A stretch of DNA of 64,000 bases from Corallococcus interemptor (lineage in GTDB: Bacteria > Myxococcota > Myxococcia > Myxococcales > Myxococcaceae): assembly GCF_003668875.1 (NCBI RefSeq), contig NZ_RAWM01000020.1:1-64000 (forward strand). Reading direction: 5' to 3'. Position 1 is the first letter of the stretch; each line of letters starts with the position of its first letter. Both the position numbers and the translations under genes were made by a program. Below are positions 9,027 to 18,174 of this stretch, piece after piece. A model generated the notes under the pieces. That model ran no database searches. It had not been told where the DNA came from and worked only from the letters and a program-made list of their open reading frames with translations.

Positions 9027-10217
9027 TCAGGTGGCGTAGATGCGCTTGTGGTCGCGCGTGCCCTGGTAACGGAAGCCGGTGCCGGCGGCGTCCGCGGCGG
9101 GCCGCTCGTCCAGGTGCTCGCGCGCCCGCATCACGTCTTCGTATTCGGGGATGGACAGCGCGCGGCGGCGGGTGAGGCGGGCCTCCAGCCCCAGCGCCTT
9201 CACGCGCTCCTGCGCGCCGGCCTGCACCACGCCGCTGAAGAACTCCGCGCAGGACCCGCTGCCGTAGGAGAACAGGCCCACGCGCTGGCCGGTGAGGTCC
9301 TGGGACGCCGTGGACAGGAGGCTCGCCAGCGCCAGGTACATGGAGCCCGTGTAGATGTTGCCCACCTGCGACGGCAGCACCAGGCTGTTGCCCACCAGCC
9401 GGTCGAAGCTCGCGTCCGGCGCGGTGTCCCCGTCCAGCGTGCGCAGGTGCCGGTGCGCCTTGCGGGACATCTTCCCGTAGGGCACGTGGTAGACGAGCGC
9501 GGCGAAGCGGTCGCTGTACGCGCCCTCGCCCGCGGGCTCCGCGGCGGCCTCCTGGTAGGCCCGGTACGCGCCCTCCAGCGCGTCCAGGTAGCACTGCACG
9601 GAGTAGTGCCCGTCCACCAGGGCGTCCTTCGAGTACAGCGGACGCCAGAAATCCATCACGTCCTTGGAGTAGACGCCCGTCTTGCCCGCCTCCAGGGCCA
9701 GCAGCGCGGGCGTGTCCGAGACCAGCATGGCCACCGCGCCGGCGCCCTGCGTGGGCTCGCCCGGCGTGCCCACGCCGTAGCGGGCGATGTCCGAGCACAC
9801 GATGAGCGCCTTGCGGCCCTTCGCGCTGCCGGAGCGCACCCAGTCGAGCGCCATCTGGAGCGCCGCGGTGCCGCCGTAGCAGGCGTGCTTCGTCTCGAAG
9901 ATGCGGCAGCGCGTGGGCAGCCCCAGGAGGCCCTGGACGTAGGAGGCCACCGGCTTGGAGTGGTCCACCGCCGTCTCCGTGCCCACCACCAGCAGGCCCA
10001 CGTCCTCCGGCGAGCAGCCCGCGGACTCCAGCGCCATGCGCGCCGCGCGGGCCGCCAGCGTCACGGTGTCCTCGTTCACCAGGGGCACGCCCATGCGCGT
10101 CACCCCCAGGCCCTCCACGTACTTGCCGGGCGCCACGCCGCGCGCCATGGCCAGGTCCGCGAGCTCCACGTAGGTGTCCGGTACGGCGACCCCGATTGCT
10201 TCCAGTCCTGCCTGCAT
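9027..10217 (-). CDS. mvaS: Hydroxymethylglutaryl-CoA synthase
   Basis: A 396-residue cytosolic enzyme that condenses acetoacetyl-CoA and acetyl-CoA to HMG-CoA. All three catalytic residues of the family are present: Glu81 (GTETAVDHSKP), Cys113 (KHACYGGT) and His244 (YHVPYGKM). Length is normal. In myxobacteria HMG-CoA feeds the mevalonate pathway and an alternative isovaleryl-CoA route, and related enzymes work in polyketide beta-branching. Here no acyl carrier protein, polyketide synthase or other mevalonate gene is adjacent, so a mevalonate or isovaleryl role is more likely than a beta-branching role. Confidence 0.92.
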   Translation of the reverse strand: MQAGLEAIGVAVPDTYVELADLAMARGVAPGKYVEGLGVTRMGVPLVNEDTVTLAARAARMALESAGCSPEDVGLLVVGTETAVDHSKPVASYVQGLLGLPTRCRIFETKHACYGGTAALQMALDWVRSGSAKGRKALIVCSDIARYGVGTPGEPTQGAGAVAMLVSDTPALLALEAGKTGVYSKDVMDFWRPLYSKDALVDGHYSVQCYLDALEGAYRAYQEAAAEPAGEGAYSDRFAALVYHVPYGKMSRKAHRHLRTLDGDTAPDASFDRLVGNSLVLPSQVGNIYTGSMYLALASLLSTASQDLTGQRVGLFSYGSGSCAEFFSGVVQAGAQERVKALGLEARLTRRRALSIPEYEDVMRAREHLDERPAADAAGTGFRYQGTRDHKRIYAT

Positions 10218-10358
10218 GATGTCCCCCTCGACTTGCTGCGAGATGTCTTCTTTTCGCGCGCACGTCTCCCGTGCACCGCGGGATGCGCGGTGTCCGGGGG
10301 CGTGGGCGGAGGTGTCTGGGATTGCGGCCCGGCGCGAGCCGGGCCCCTTCGCTTGACG

Positions 10359-11234
10359 TCAGCCTCGCGCGTACGAGCCGCTGCGCAGCTCGTCGATGAT
10401 GCCGGGGCCCTTGGGCGTCCAGCCCAGCAGCGACTGGGCCTTCTGGGCGGAGAAGCGCTGATCCAGCGCCAGCGCGTCCGCGAACGCGCCGAACTGCTTG
10501 CGCGCCTCCTCCAGGGGCCAGGCCACCGTCTTGCCGCCCGCGCCCGCGCCCTCGCTGGCCGCCTGGGCGATGTCCTTGAGCTTCACGGCCGGGCCCTGCA
10601 CTGCGACGAGGACGGTCCCCGCGGGGGCCTTCTCCACGGCGCGCACGTAGAGGTCCGCCAGGTCCTCCACGAACACCACCGGCCAGTGGTTCTCCCCGGT
10701 GCCCACGAAGCGGGCCGCGCCGTCCTGCTTCGCGGAGGCGGTGAGCATGGAGGGGATGCCCACGGCGCGTCCGTAGACGATGCCCGGGCGGATGACGACG
10801 CCGCGCACGCCCGGCGTGTTCAGCGCGCGCTGCTCCACCGCCGGACGCCACGCCACCAGCGCCGCCGCGGCCAGGGGCGAATCCTCCGTGACGACGGCGC
10901 CCTGCGTGTCGCCGTGCACCCAGACGCCGCTCGTGTAGATGAACGCCTTGTTCGTGCCCTGGAGCGCGTCCAGCACCGCCGCGACGGCGGGCGCGTCCAC
11001 GGCCTCGCTGTTGGCCGTGGCCGTCCAGACGACCGCGTCCATGTCCTTCACCAGCGCGGCCAGCCCCTTGGCGTCCGCCATGTCGCCCGCCACCGCCGTG
11101 ATGCCGCGGGCGGCGAGCTTGTTGCGCGCGTCTTCGGAGCGCGCCAGCCCCAGGACCTGGTGGCCCGCCTGCTTGAGCGCGTCCACGACCGCCCCGCCGA
11201 TGTAGCCCGTCGCGCCCGTCACAAGGATCTTCAT
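10359..11234 (-). CDS. NAD(P)-dependent epimerase/reductase of the extended SDR family (copy 2)
   Basis: A 291-residue paralogue of the 4162-5034 gene with the same GATGYIGG dinucleotide loop and the same downstream blocks. Start taken at ATG 11234, preceded by an AGAGG-type ribosome binding site; an upstream in-frame ATG at 11267 would add only a short polar tail and begins within 3 bp of the lipoprotein stop. The pair arose by duplication, and the six-kilobase gap between copies contains unrelated genes. Function as for copy 1. Confidence 0.8.
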   Translation of the reverse strand: MKILVTGATGYIGGAVVDALKQAGHQVLGLARSEDARNKLAARGITAVAGDMADAKGLAALVKDMDAVVWTATANSEAVDAPAVAAVLDALQGTNKAFIYTSGVWVHGDTQGAVVTEDSPLAAAALVAWRPAVEQRALNTPGVRGVVIRPGIVYGRAVGIPSMLTASAKQDGAARFVGTGENHWPVVFVEDLADLYVRAVEKAPAGTVLVAVQGPAVKLKDIAQAASEGAGAGGKTVAWPLEEARKQFGAFADALALDQRFSAQKAQSLLGWTPKGPGIIDELRSGSYARG

Positions 11235-11263
11235 GGTGTGCCTCTTCTCACGTTCAGGTTGCG

Positions 11264-11884
11264 TCATTCGACCGTCACGCCCGCGTCCTGGCCCTCATGG
11301 GCCCAGGCGTAGGAGCGCAGCAGCAGCTGCCACACGACCTCGAGCTCGGCCTCGTCGCGCGGACCAAAGAGCATGGGCGTCCCGGAGCGCGGATGCGGCA
11401 TGCCCCAGCCCTGCTGGAACACCCGCCGCGCCGTCTCCGGCGGGAACGTCAGGTGCAGGCTGCCGTCCTCCGCCGGGTGGATGTGCGCGAACTCCGTCCC
11501 CACCTGGAACGCCGCGCGAGGCCCCCGGGCCGACTCGGGCCGCAGCCAGAAGGCGCGCGCCCCGGGGACGGAGATGCCGCTGGGCGCCACCCGCACGTCC
11601 GGCAGCGCGGCGGCGCGCGTGAACAGGCGCTCCTGCAGCTCCGGGGGCGCCAGCTGGCTCAGCTGCCGGTGCGCCAGCGGCGTTCCCGGCGGCGCGTCCG
11701 TCGTCTCCGGGCGAGGCCCCTTGCGCGCGGGCAGCCGGAAGGACGGCTCCGGCGCCGTGGACGCCAGCACGCGGGACTCACGGACCTCCGGCGCCGCGCG
11801 CGGCACGTCACTGGCTGGCGAGGTGCAGGACAGCGCGGCCAGCAGCACCGCGAGCCCCGGGAGCACCGGGCGTGGGGAATCCAT
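11264..11884 (-). CDS. Lipoprotein with luciferase-like (DUF5519-type) domain
   Basis: A 206-residue protein with a lipoprotein signal (AVLLAALSCTSP, Cys about 20). A Pro/Arg-rich linker leads to a C-terminal domain with the pattern seen in the so-called luciferase-like DUF5519 family: SGISVPGARAFWL, HIHPAEDGSLHL, GWGMPHP and a final WQLLLRSYAWA helix. The family has no established enzymatic role despite its name. It is divergently transcribed from the LysR gene 81 bp away, so the regulator may control it. Confidence 0.6.
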   Translation of the reverse strand: MDSPRPVLPGLAVLLAALSCTSPASDVPRAAPEVRESRVLASTAPEPSFRLPARKGPRPETTDAPPGTPLAHRQLSQLAPPELQERLFTRAAALPDVRVAPSGISVPGARAFWLRPESARGPRAAFQVGTEFAHIHPAEDGSLHLTFPPETARRVFQQGWGMPHPRSGTPMLFGPRDEAELEVVWQLLLRSYAWAHEGQDAGVTVE

Positions 11885-11965
11885 GGCTTTCCTATAGAGC
11901 CCGTTGACGTCTGGACACTACGCGCCGATTGGAAAAGGATTGTTTCCTGGAGGTGACCAATCCCC

Positions 11966-12895
11966 ATGGAGCAGGTGGCGCCCTATTTCACGTTCGCGGA
12001 GGTGGTGCGCACCGGCAGCTTCACGGTGGCGGCCCGCTCGCTGGGGCTGTCCAAGGCGACCGTCAGCAAGCAGGTGATGGCGCTGGAGGAGGCGCTGGGC
12101 GTGCGGCTGTTGCAGCGCACCACGCGCAAGCTGTCGCCCACGGCGGAGGGCCGGGCGCTGGCGGCGCGGTGTCAGCGGATGACGCAGGAGCTGGAGGCGG
12201 CGAAGGCGGAGGTGCTGCTCTTGCGCCGCAAGCCGCGCGGGCCCCTGCGCGTGAGCATCCCCATGTCCTTCGGGCTTCTACGGGTGCTGCCGGCCATGCC
12301 GGAGTTCCTGGAGCGCTACCCGGAGATCGAGTTGGACATCCAGCTGGATGACCGGGTGGTGGACCTGGTGGAGCAGGGCTTCGACGCGTGCATCCGCATC
12401 GCGCAGCTGCCGGACTCGTCGCTGCTCGCGCGGAAGCTGGCCTCCAGCCGCCGGGTCATCTGCGCGACGCCCGCGTACCTCCACCGGCACGGCACGCCGC
12501 ACCGGCCGGAGGACCTGCGCCAGCACCGCTGCCTCCAGTACACGTACCTGGCCTCCGGCGCCGCGTGGCGCCTGCGCGGCCCGGGGGACGTGGAGTCCCT
12601 GGTGGAGACCACCGGCACGCTGAAGGCCAACAGCAGCCTGGCCCTGAAGACGGCGGTGCTGGGCCACGCGGGCATCGCGCAGTTCCCCCTCTTCGCCGTA
12701 TGGGAGGAGCTGCGGGACGGACAGCTCGTGGAGGTGCTGGACGACCACACGCTCCCGGAGCTGTCCATCTGGGCCGTGCACGCGCAGGGGCGCACCGTGA
12801 CGCCGAAGGTGGGCGCGTGGATGGACTTCCTGGCGCGGCGCTTCGCGGACGAGCCCGGGTGGAACCTGGGCGCCCAGGCGAAGCGCGGCGCCTGA
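11966..12895 (+). CDS. LysR-family transcriptional regulator
   Basis: A 309-residue regulator with an N-terminal winged helix-turn-helix (FAEVVRTGSFTVAARSLGLS, KQVMALEEALGVRLLQR) and a periplasmic-binding-like effector domain containing DIQLDDRVVDLVEQGFDACIRI, the pattern of the LysR subgroup that controls reductase or oxidoreductase genes. Divergent from the DUF5519 lipoprotein gene. The gene ends 2 bp before the stop of the convergent thioesterase gene. Effector unknown. Confidence 0.9.
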   Translation: MEQVAPYFTFAEVVRTGSFTVAARSLGLSKATVSKQVMALEEALGVRLLQRTTRKLSPTAEGRALAARCQRMTQELEAAKAEVLLLRRKPRGPLRVSIPMSFGLLRVLPAMPEFLERYPEIELDIQLDDRVVDLVEQGFDACIRIAQLPDSSLLARKLASSRRVICATPAYLHRHGTPHRPEDLRQHRCLQYTYLASGAAWRLRGPGDVESLVETTGTLKANSSLALKTAVLGHAGIAQFPLFAVWEELRDGQLVEVLDDHTLPELSIWAVHAQGRTVTPKVGAWMDFLARRFADEPGWNLGAQAKRGA

Positions 12896-12897
12896 CT

Positions 12898-13371
12898 TCA
12901 GCCCTTGCGGGTGTTCGTCTGCCAGTCGTGACGCATGCGCAGCTTGCTCAGCTGCGCGGACGCCACCTGCGTGCGCGCGCCGTCCGCGGCCAGCTTCCAG
13001 GCGTGGCTCTGGGTGAAGATGACGTTGCGGCCGCCGCGCAGCACGGTGGCCTCGAACTCCACCACCGTGCCCAGGGGCGTGGCGGACAGCATCATCGCGT
13101 TGAAGTTGCTGGTGAGCGCGTACTCGTCCGGCCCCAGCGTGGGCAGCGTGGCCAGCATGCTGACCACGTCCAGCATGGAGTAGATGACCCCACCGTGCAG
13201 CGTGTGGCTGAGGTTGTCGATGGCCTCCGTGACGCGCAGGCGGCACTTGCAGAAGCCGGGGCGCTGCTCCAGCAGCTCCAGGCCGCAGTAGCGCTGGTAG
13301 GCGTGCTCCAGGAGGGCGCGGGAGTGCGCCTGGGCGTGCTCGCTCAGGTCCGTCGTCGTGTCGTTCGTCAC
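12898..13371 (-). CDS. PaaI-like hotdog-fold thioesterase
   Basis: A 157-residue hotdog protein, fourth gene of the amidotransferase operon. SHTLHGGVIYSMLDVVSMLAT matches the HGG active-site region of PaaI-type acyl-CoA thioesterases, and VVEFEATVLRGGRNVIFTQSHAW forms the central strand pair. The GTG start (13371) overlaps the TGA of the acyl-CoA dehydrogenase gene in GTGA, which indicates translational coupling and decides the start. It probably releases the acyl product made by the preceding enzymes from CoA. Confidence 0.8.
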   Translation of the reverse strand: MTNDTTTDLSEHAQAHSRALLEHAYQRYCGLELLEQRPGFCKCRLRVTEAIDNLSHTLHGGVIYSMLDVVSMLATLPTLGPDEYALTSNFNAMMLSATPLGTVVEFEATVLRGGRNVIFTQSHAWKLAADGARTQVASAQLSKLRMRHDWQTNTRKG

Positions 13372-14453
13372 AGGGTCCGTCCGATGATGTCCAGCATGAC
13401 TTCCCGGGCGCCGCCGCCAATGCCCAGCAGGCGCGCGTCGCGGTAGATGCGCTCCACGCGCGAGGGTTCGACGCAGCCGTGCGCGCCGTGCAGCTGGACG
13501 GCGTCGTGGGCCACCCGCTCCAGCACGTCCACGGCGGTGTTCTTCGCGATGGCGGCCCGCGCGGCGGTGAGCTGTCCTTCCGCCTGCCAGCGCACCGCCT
13601 GCTCCACGAAGACACGCGCCACGCTCAATTCGGAGTGCCGCTCCGCCAGGCGCTGGCGCAGCACGGACTTGTCCAGCAGCGCTTCCGGCCCCACGCGCCG
13701 CGTGCGGCAGTGCTCCACGGTGTCGCGCAGGGCCAGCTCCGCGGACGCCAGGGCCATCACCGCCAGGTTCAGCCGCTCCTGTTGCAGACACTGCTGGAGG
13801 AGCCGGCCCGCCTCGCGGCCGTGGATGAGGAGGCGCGCGGGCGTGGACTCGAAGCGCAGGGCCGCGAGCGGCAGGCAGCGCCAGCCGAGGCACGCCAGGC
13901 GTTCATGGCTCAGGCCCGGCGCGTTGCCCTCCACCAGGAACAGCGCCAGGGCCCCATCCAGGAGCGCACCCACCAGGAGCAGGTCCGCGCGTCCGCCGTT
14001 GCAGATGAAGCGCTTGTCGCCGGTGAGCCGGTGGCCATCTCCATGAGGTCCGGCACGGCACTCGAAGCCGCGCAGGTCCGAGCCGGCCTGCGGTTCGGTC
14101 AGCGCGAGCACGATGCTCTGGTCGCCCCTCAGCACGGAGGGCACCACCCGGGCCGCCACCGCCGCGTCGGCGCCCTGCACCGCCTTGAGGCTGACGAAGT
14201 GCGATGCGAGCCCCATGGTGATGCCCTGAGCGCCGCCCAGGGTCAGCTCCTCCACCAGCACCGCCAGCGCGCCCGGGTCGTCCGGGAGCCCCTCCGGGGA
14301 GTGCCCCAGCGACAGCAGGCCCGCCCGGCCCGCCTGCCGCCAGAGCTCCAGCGGGTAGGCCCCTTCGCGCTCCCACGCGTCCACGTGGGGCCGCACCTGG
14401 TCGTTGACGAAGGTGCGCACCCGCCCCCGGAAGTCGTCCGTCCTGGAGTCCAT
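13368..14453 (-). CDS. Acyl-CoA dehydrogenase
   Basis: A 361-residue FAD enzyme of the acyl-CoA dehydrogenase fold: ALTEPQAGSDLRGF and LTGDKRFICNGGRADLLLV are the FAD/substrate loop, and LHGAHGCVEPSRVERIYRDARLLGIGGGAREVM the C-terminal helices. The usual catalytic Glu position (YEGT in medium-chain enzymes) is Gly here, as in isovaleryl-CoA and long-chain types that take their base from an earlier helix. ATG 14453 directly abuts the TAG of the monooxygenase gene with zero spacing. Probably introduces a double bond into an acyl chain handled by the operon. Confidence 0.85.
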   Translation of the reverse strand: MDSRTDDFRGRVRTFVNDQVRPHVDAWEREGAYPLELWRQAGRAGLLSLGHSPEGLPDDPGALAVLVEELTLGGAQGITMGLASHFVSLKAVQGADAAVAARVVPSVLRGDQSIVLALTEPQAGSDLRGFECRAGPHGDGHRLTGDKRFICNGGRADLLLVGALLDGALALFLVEGNAPGLSHERLACLGWRCLPLAALRFESTPARLLIHGREAGRLLQQCLQQERLNLAVMALASAELALRDTVEHCRTRRVGPEALLDKSVLRQRLAERHSELSVARVFVEQAVRWQAEGQLTAARAAIAKNTAVDVLERVAHDAVQLHGAHGCVEPSRVERIYRDARLLGIGGGAREVMLDIIGRTL

Positions 14454-15578
14454 CTAGAACACCGTGCTCTGGGCCAGCTGCTGGAAGCGCTGGACGATGG
14501 GCGCGAGCCTCGCGGGGGACACCTCTCCCTCCGGCTCGAAGTAGTAGAGCCGGGTGAAGTCGTCCATCACCTGGAGCATCTCCCGCGAGCGCCGCGCGGC
14601 GCGGATTTCGTAGCGCTGGAGCGCCGCCTCCAGGTCCGCGTCGCAGTGCCCCACCAGGGCCTGCGCCAGCATGAAGCCGTTCTCCAGGCCCAGCGTCAGC
14701 CCGTAGCCCAGGGTGGGCAGCATCGCGTGGATGCTGTCACCCAGGAGCACCACCCGGCCCCGGAACCACCGGCCCTCGCCCGTCAGCGCCTTGAGCTTGT
14801 GGGTGAGGATGTCCTGTTCGGGCGTCTGGCCCATCATCCGCAGCAGGTCCTGGGGCAGCGGCGCGAACAGCTCCAGCAGCCCCTGCCGGTCCAGCAGCGG
14901 CTGGTTCCGGTGCTGGTAGGCGGCGAACCAGTAGCGCAGCGACGTGGCCTTGTTGAGCGGGTACGTCACCACGCGCGAGTGCCGCGACGTGAAGATCTGA
15001 CAGCGGTCGGAGTGCAGCAGCGGCGAGTCGAAGTTCACCACGCCCCGGCTGGCGACGAGGCCCGTGTCATGGGGCACGAGCCCCGGGTTGACGAAGGCGC
15101 GCGTCGTGGACGACACGCCGTCCGCTCCCACCGCGAGGTCGAAGTCGAAGCGGTGGCCGTTGGTGAAGGTGAGGCGCACCTGGTCGCCCACGTTCTCCAG
15201 TGACTCGCAGCCCATGCCGTAGTGGATGTCGTCCTCGTCCAGGCGGTCCGCCAGCAGGCGGAACAGCTCCGTGCGCAGGAACATCATCGCGGGCGCGGGC
15301 AGCCCCATCCCGGCCGGGCGCACCGGCTGGCTGTGGATGAGCTGCCCGTGCTTGTCGTGCGTGTCCAGGAACTCGATGGGCTGCCCCCGGGAGAGGAAGG
15401 CGCGGTCCTTGAGCACGAAGCGCAGCACCTGCATGGCCTGGGGCCAGACGTAGATGCCCGTCCCGGAGTCCCGGGGCCCCGTGCCGCGCTCGAAGACGAC
15501 GCAGTCCACGCCCAGCCGCTTGAGCATGACGGCGCAGGCCAGCCCGTTGAGGCCCGCGCCGATGATGGCGACCCTCAT
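14454..15578 (-). CDS. FAD-dependent monooxygenase (PHBH-like fold)
   Basis: A 374-residue class A flavoprotein monooxygenase. MRVAIIGAGLNGLACAVMLK is the ADP-binding beta-alpha-beta motif, FDLAVGADGVSSTTR the DG motif, and GRVVLLGDSIHAMLPTLGYGLTLGLENG the second FAD motif. The family hydroxylates or epoxidises aromatic or unsaturated substrates with NAD(P)H and O2. ATG 15578 overlaps the TGA of the amidotransferase gene as ATGA, which fixes the start and shows coupling. Substrate probably a product of the same operon. Confidence 0.88.
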   Translation of the reverse strand: MRVAIIGAGLNGLACAVMLKRLGVDCVVFERGTGPRDSGTGIYVWPQAMQVLRFVLKDRAFLSRGQPIEFLDTHDKHGQLIHSQPVRPAGMGLPAPAMMFLRTELFRLLADRLDEDDIHYGMGCESLENVGDQVRLTFTNGHRFDFDLAVGADGVSSTTRAFVNPGLVPHDTGLVASRGVVNFDSPLLHSDRCQIFTSRHSRVVTYPLNKATSLRYWFAAYQHRNQPLLDRQGLLELFAPLPQDLLRMMGQTPEQDILTHKLKALTGEGRWFRGRVVLLGDSIHAMLPTLGYGLTLGLENGFMLAQALVGHCDADLEAALQRYEIRAARRSREMLQVMDDFTRLYYFEPEGEVSPARLAPIVQRFQQLAQSTVF

Positions 15579-17527
15579 GCCGCCTCCTCGCGGGCGCTCC
15601 ACAGGGGCTGGCTGCTGGAGGCGCGCAGCGAGTACCGGTTCTGCAACAGGCACAGGCTGGTCAGCTCCATCAGCATCGGGTCCAGCAGGCCCTGCTCATG
15701 CGCGCTCAGCGTGGGCAGCTTCTCCAGCAGGCCGCGCACCCGCGCGGGGTCGAAGAAGGGCAGCGCGTCCAGCTCCGAGCCGTTCAGCACGTCGCGCACC
15801 AGCTGGTACAGCCGGCCCTTCTGCTGGAGCGTGGCGGGCGGCGCGCGGAAGTAGTGCTTCTTGCGCTTGTAGAGGGCGTCCGGCAGGTACGGCCGCATGG
15901 CCTCACGGAAGACGTACTTCTCCGTGGAGCCGCGCACCTTCATCCAGACGGGCATCTGGCACGCCAGCTCCACCACGTGGTGGTCCAGCAGGGGCACGCG
16001 GCCCTCGATGCTGTGGGCCATCTCCATGCGGTCACCCAGCGTGGTGAGCACGAAGTTGGGCAGGTAGGACTTGGCCCACAGGTACATGGACTTGTGGACG
16101 GGGTCGCGCCCCTCCAGGTTGCGGTGATCCAACCGGTCGTAGAACTGGCGGTAGGGGTCGCTGCCCGCGAACTGCTCGCGGAAGTCCGGGCGGTAGAGCG
16201 CCTCCAGCGCCTTGAACCAGCCGGCCTGGTTGTCCAGCCAGGACACGCCATGGGACAGCTGCTGCACCATCCAGTGGATGTCCTGGGGCATGTCGGGCTG
16301 GACGTAGCCGTTCTCGCTCTCCTGGATGCGCTGGCGCAGCCTGGTGACGAGCGCCGGGTCCTGCCGCTCCGGGTTGTAGAGCAGCATGTCGCGGCGGAAG
16401 TGCGGGTAGCCGGCGAACACCTCGTCGGCGCCCTCGCCGGTGAGGACGACCTTCATGCCGGCGTCGCGCACCGTCTCACTGAGGATGTACTTGGCCACGC
16501 CGTGCGCGTTGAAGAACGGCGTCTCGTTGTGCCAGAGCGCCTGCTCGAAGTGGTCCGCCAGGTCGTCCTGGGACACGGCCACGGTGTGGAAGCGCGCGCC
16601 GTTGTGCTCCGCGGCCAGCCGCGCGAACTTGTTCTCGTCGTAGTCATCCATGTCCGTGAAGGACAGGTTGAACGCGTCCAGCGGCTGCCCGGACAGCTGC
16701 GTGGCCACGCCCAGCATGGCGGAGGAATCAATGCCGCCGCTCAGGTAGACGCCCATGGGCACGTCCGCGCGCAGGCGCAGGCGCACGGACTGCTCCACCG
16801 CGGCGCGGATGGCCTCCACCATGCCCTGCTCGTCCGCGGGGTCCGGCGCGTCCTGGCGGGCGAACTCCATGTCCCAGTAGCGGCCGTGGTGCAGGCCGCC
16901 GCTGTCCGCCATCACCCAGCACCCGGGCTGCACGCTCTTCACGCCCTTGAAGAGCGTGTGGTCGCGCAGGTAGAAGGCGCGGCTCGCGTACGCGTGCTCG
17001 TCCCACTCCGCGGGGACGCCCGCGGCCAGCAGCGCCTTCACCTCCGACGCGAAGTACCAGGCGCCCCGGTGCTGCGCGTAGAACATGGGCTTGATGCCCA
17101 GGCGGTCGCGCACGGCCAGCATCAGGCGGCGCTGCCGGTCGAAGAGCAGGATGGCGAACTCGCCGCGCAGCTGCTTCAGGCCCGCGAGGCCCGAGCGGCG
17201 GTACAGGTGCAGGGCAATCTCGCTGTCGGACTCCGTCTTGAAGTGGCAGCCGAGCGCCTGGAGCTCGCGGCGGATCCGCTCGTGGTCATAGAGCTCGCCG
17301 TTGACCACCAGCGCGATGTCCCCCTCGTCCGCGACGATGGGCTGACGGCCGTTGTCCAGGCCGATGATGCTCAGCCGGACGTGGCCCAGCACCGCGCGGC
17401 CGGCCGGGTCATGCCACAGGCTGCGCTCGTCGGGGCCACGGTGGTGGAGGGTGGTCAGCGCGGTGATGAGGCTGCGCTCGTCGAAGCCGGAGGGGGAACG
17501 CTGGTAGACGCCAATGAATCCGCACAT
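15575..17527 (-). CDS. asnB: Asparagine synthetase-like glutamine amidotransferase
   Basis: A 650-residue class II amidotransferase. Cys2 (MCGFIGVYQR) is the glutaminase nucleophile after Met removal; HHRGPDE and VNGELYDHERIRREL are glutaminase-domain blocks; SGGIDSS at about 260-266 is the ATP pyrophosphatase loop of the synthetase domain. The length and domain order fit AsnB. Placement at the head of an operon with a monooxygenase, a dehydrogenase and a thioesterase suggests amide formation on a secondary metabolite or acyl chain, as done by AsnB-like enzymes in some antibiotic pathways, rather than housekeeping asparagine synthesis. Both remain possible. Confidence 0.85.
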   Translation of the reverse strand: MCGFIGVYQRSPSGFDERSLITALTTLHHRGPDERSLWHDPAGRAVLGHVRLSIIGLDNGRQPIVADEGDIALVVNGELYDHERIRRELQALGCHFKTESDSEIALHLYRRSGLAGLKQLRGEFAILLFDRQRRLMLAVRDRLGIKPMFYAQHRGAWYFASEVKALLAAGVPAEWDEHAYASRAFYLRDHTLFKGVKSVQPGCWVMADSGGLHHGRYWDMEFARQDAPDPADEQGMVEAIRAAVEQSVRLRLRADVPMGVYLSGGIDSSAMLGVATQLSGQPLDAFNLSFTDMDDYDENKFARLAAEHNGARFHTVAVSQDDLADHFEQALWHNETPFFNAHGVAKYILSETVRDAGMKVVLTGEGADEVFAGYPHFRRDMLLYNPERQDPALVTRLRQRIQESENGYVQPDMPQDIHWMVQQLSHGVSWLDNQAGWFKALEALYRPDFREQFAGSDPYRQFYDRLDHRNLEGRDPVHKSMYLWAKSYLPNFVLTTLGDRMEMAHSIEGRVPLLDHHVVELACQMPVWMKVRGSTEKYVFREAMRPYLPDALYKRKKHYFRAPPATLQQKGRLYQLVRDVLNGSELDALPFFDPARVRGLLEKLPTLSAHEQGLLDPMLMELTSLCLLQNRYSLRASSSQPLWSAREEAA

Positions 17528-18174
17528 AGCAGGGCCGCTTCCTTCAATGGATATGTGTCCGTCAGCGCCAGCGCACGCGGGCCCCCGGGAAAGGGCCTTC
17601 GAGGCTGGCGGAGCCCATGGCGGTCCGTCCTGGAATCACGTCCAGACCGGCCACGGGTTTTCTGTCAATGGATTGCAACCCGCTGGAGGAACTGGCGCGT
17701 GCTCAGCCATGCCCCGGTCCAGCGGAAGTTGTTCAGGCGGTCATCGAGTGCTTCCGGTACCGCGACAGTCTCTACCCATGATTCCCCCTCTGAAACCCGG
17801 CCCACGGCGGTCCTGACGGCGGATGGACGCACCGCGACCGACGGACATTGGACATAACATCATCAAAAACAAATCGATAGCAGAAATCTCGTAACAAGCT
17901 TTTTAACAAGTTCAATCCGCCCACACTGGACTGTTTCGCCACCCAGCCCCGGGAGCGAGGGCTTACGGCATTTAACGCCTGCCATTGGGGCAGATATCGC
18001 CTGACGTGAAGCCCACGGCAGATAACGCCTGTCTTGAGAGCCCAGCCCATACACAGACATCCACTCCCCGGTGCCGGAGACGTGAAGCGGGCGTGACGGC
18101 CCCGTGAGGCGCTCCTTCAAGGAGGGCCCACGAGGATTGAGCGCGGGCCCCGGGCGGGGTTTGTTACGCCCCCC
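17528..18174. promoter_or_regulatory. 647-bp divergent intergenic region with AT-rich core
   Basis: No convincing gene. The part 17845-17930 is strikingly AT-rich for this genome (runs such as AAAAACAAAT and AACAAGCTTTTTAACAAG) and is the likely promoter zone for the amidotransferase operon or the opposite membrane-protein gene. A three-copy 15-bp motif lies just beyond it. Confidence 0.4.
17967..18031. promoter_or_regulatory. Three copies of GGCAGATAACGCCTG-type motif
   Basis: GGCATTTAACGCCTG (17967-17981), GGCAGATATCGCCTG (17989-18003) and GGCAGATAACGCCTG (18017-18031) lie 22 and 28 bp apart. Each has a GGC-N7-GCC dyad. The arrangement looks like an operator for an unidentified regulator acting on the divergent genes. 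Confidence 0.5.

Noticed and set aside
9027-10217. HMG-CoA synthase as part of a polyketide beta-branching cassette
   Set aside because: No acyl carrier protein, ketosynthase, enoyl-CoA hydratase pair or polyketide synthase lies nearby.
17514-17816. A 100-residue plus-strand ORF in the asnB upstream gap
   Set aside because: It overlaps the asnB start, has no ribosome binding site and shows Pro/Ser/Gly-rich composition typical of random high-GC frames.
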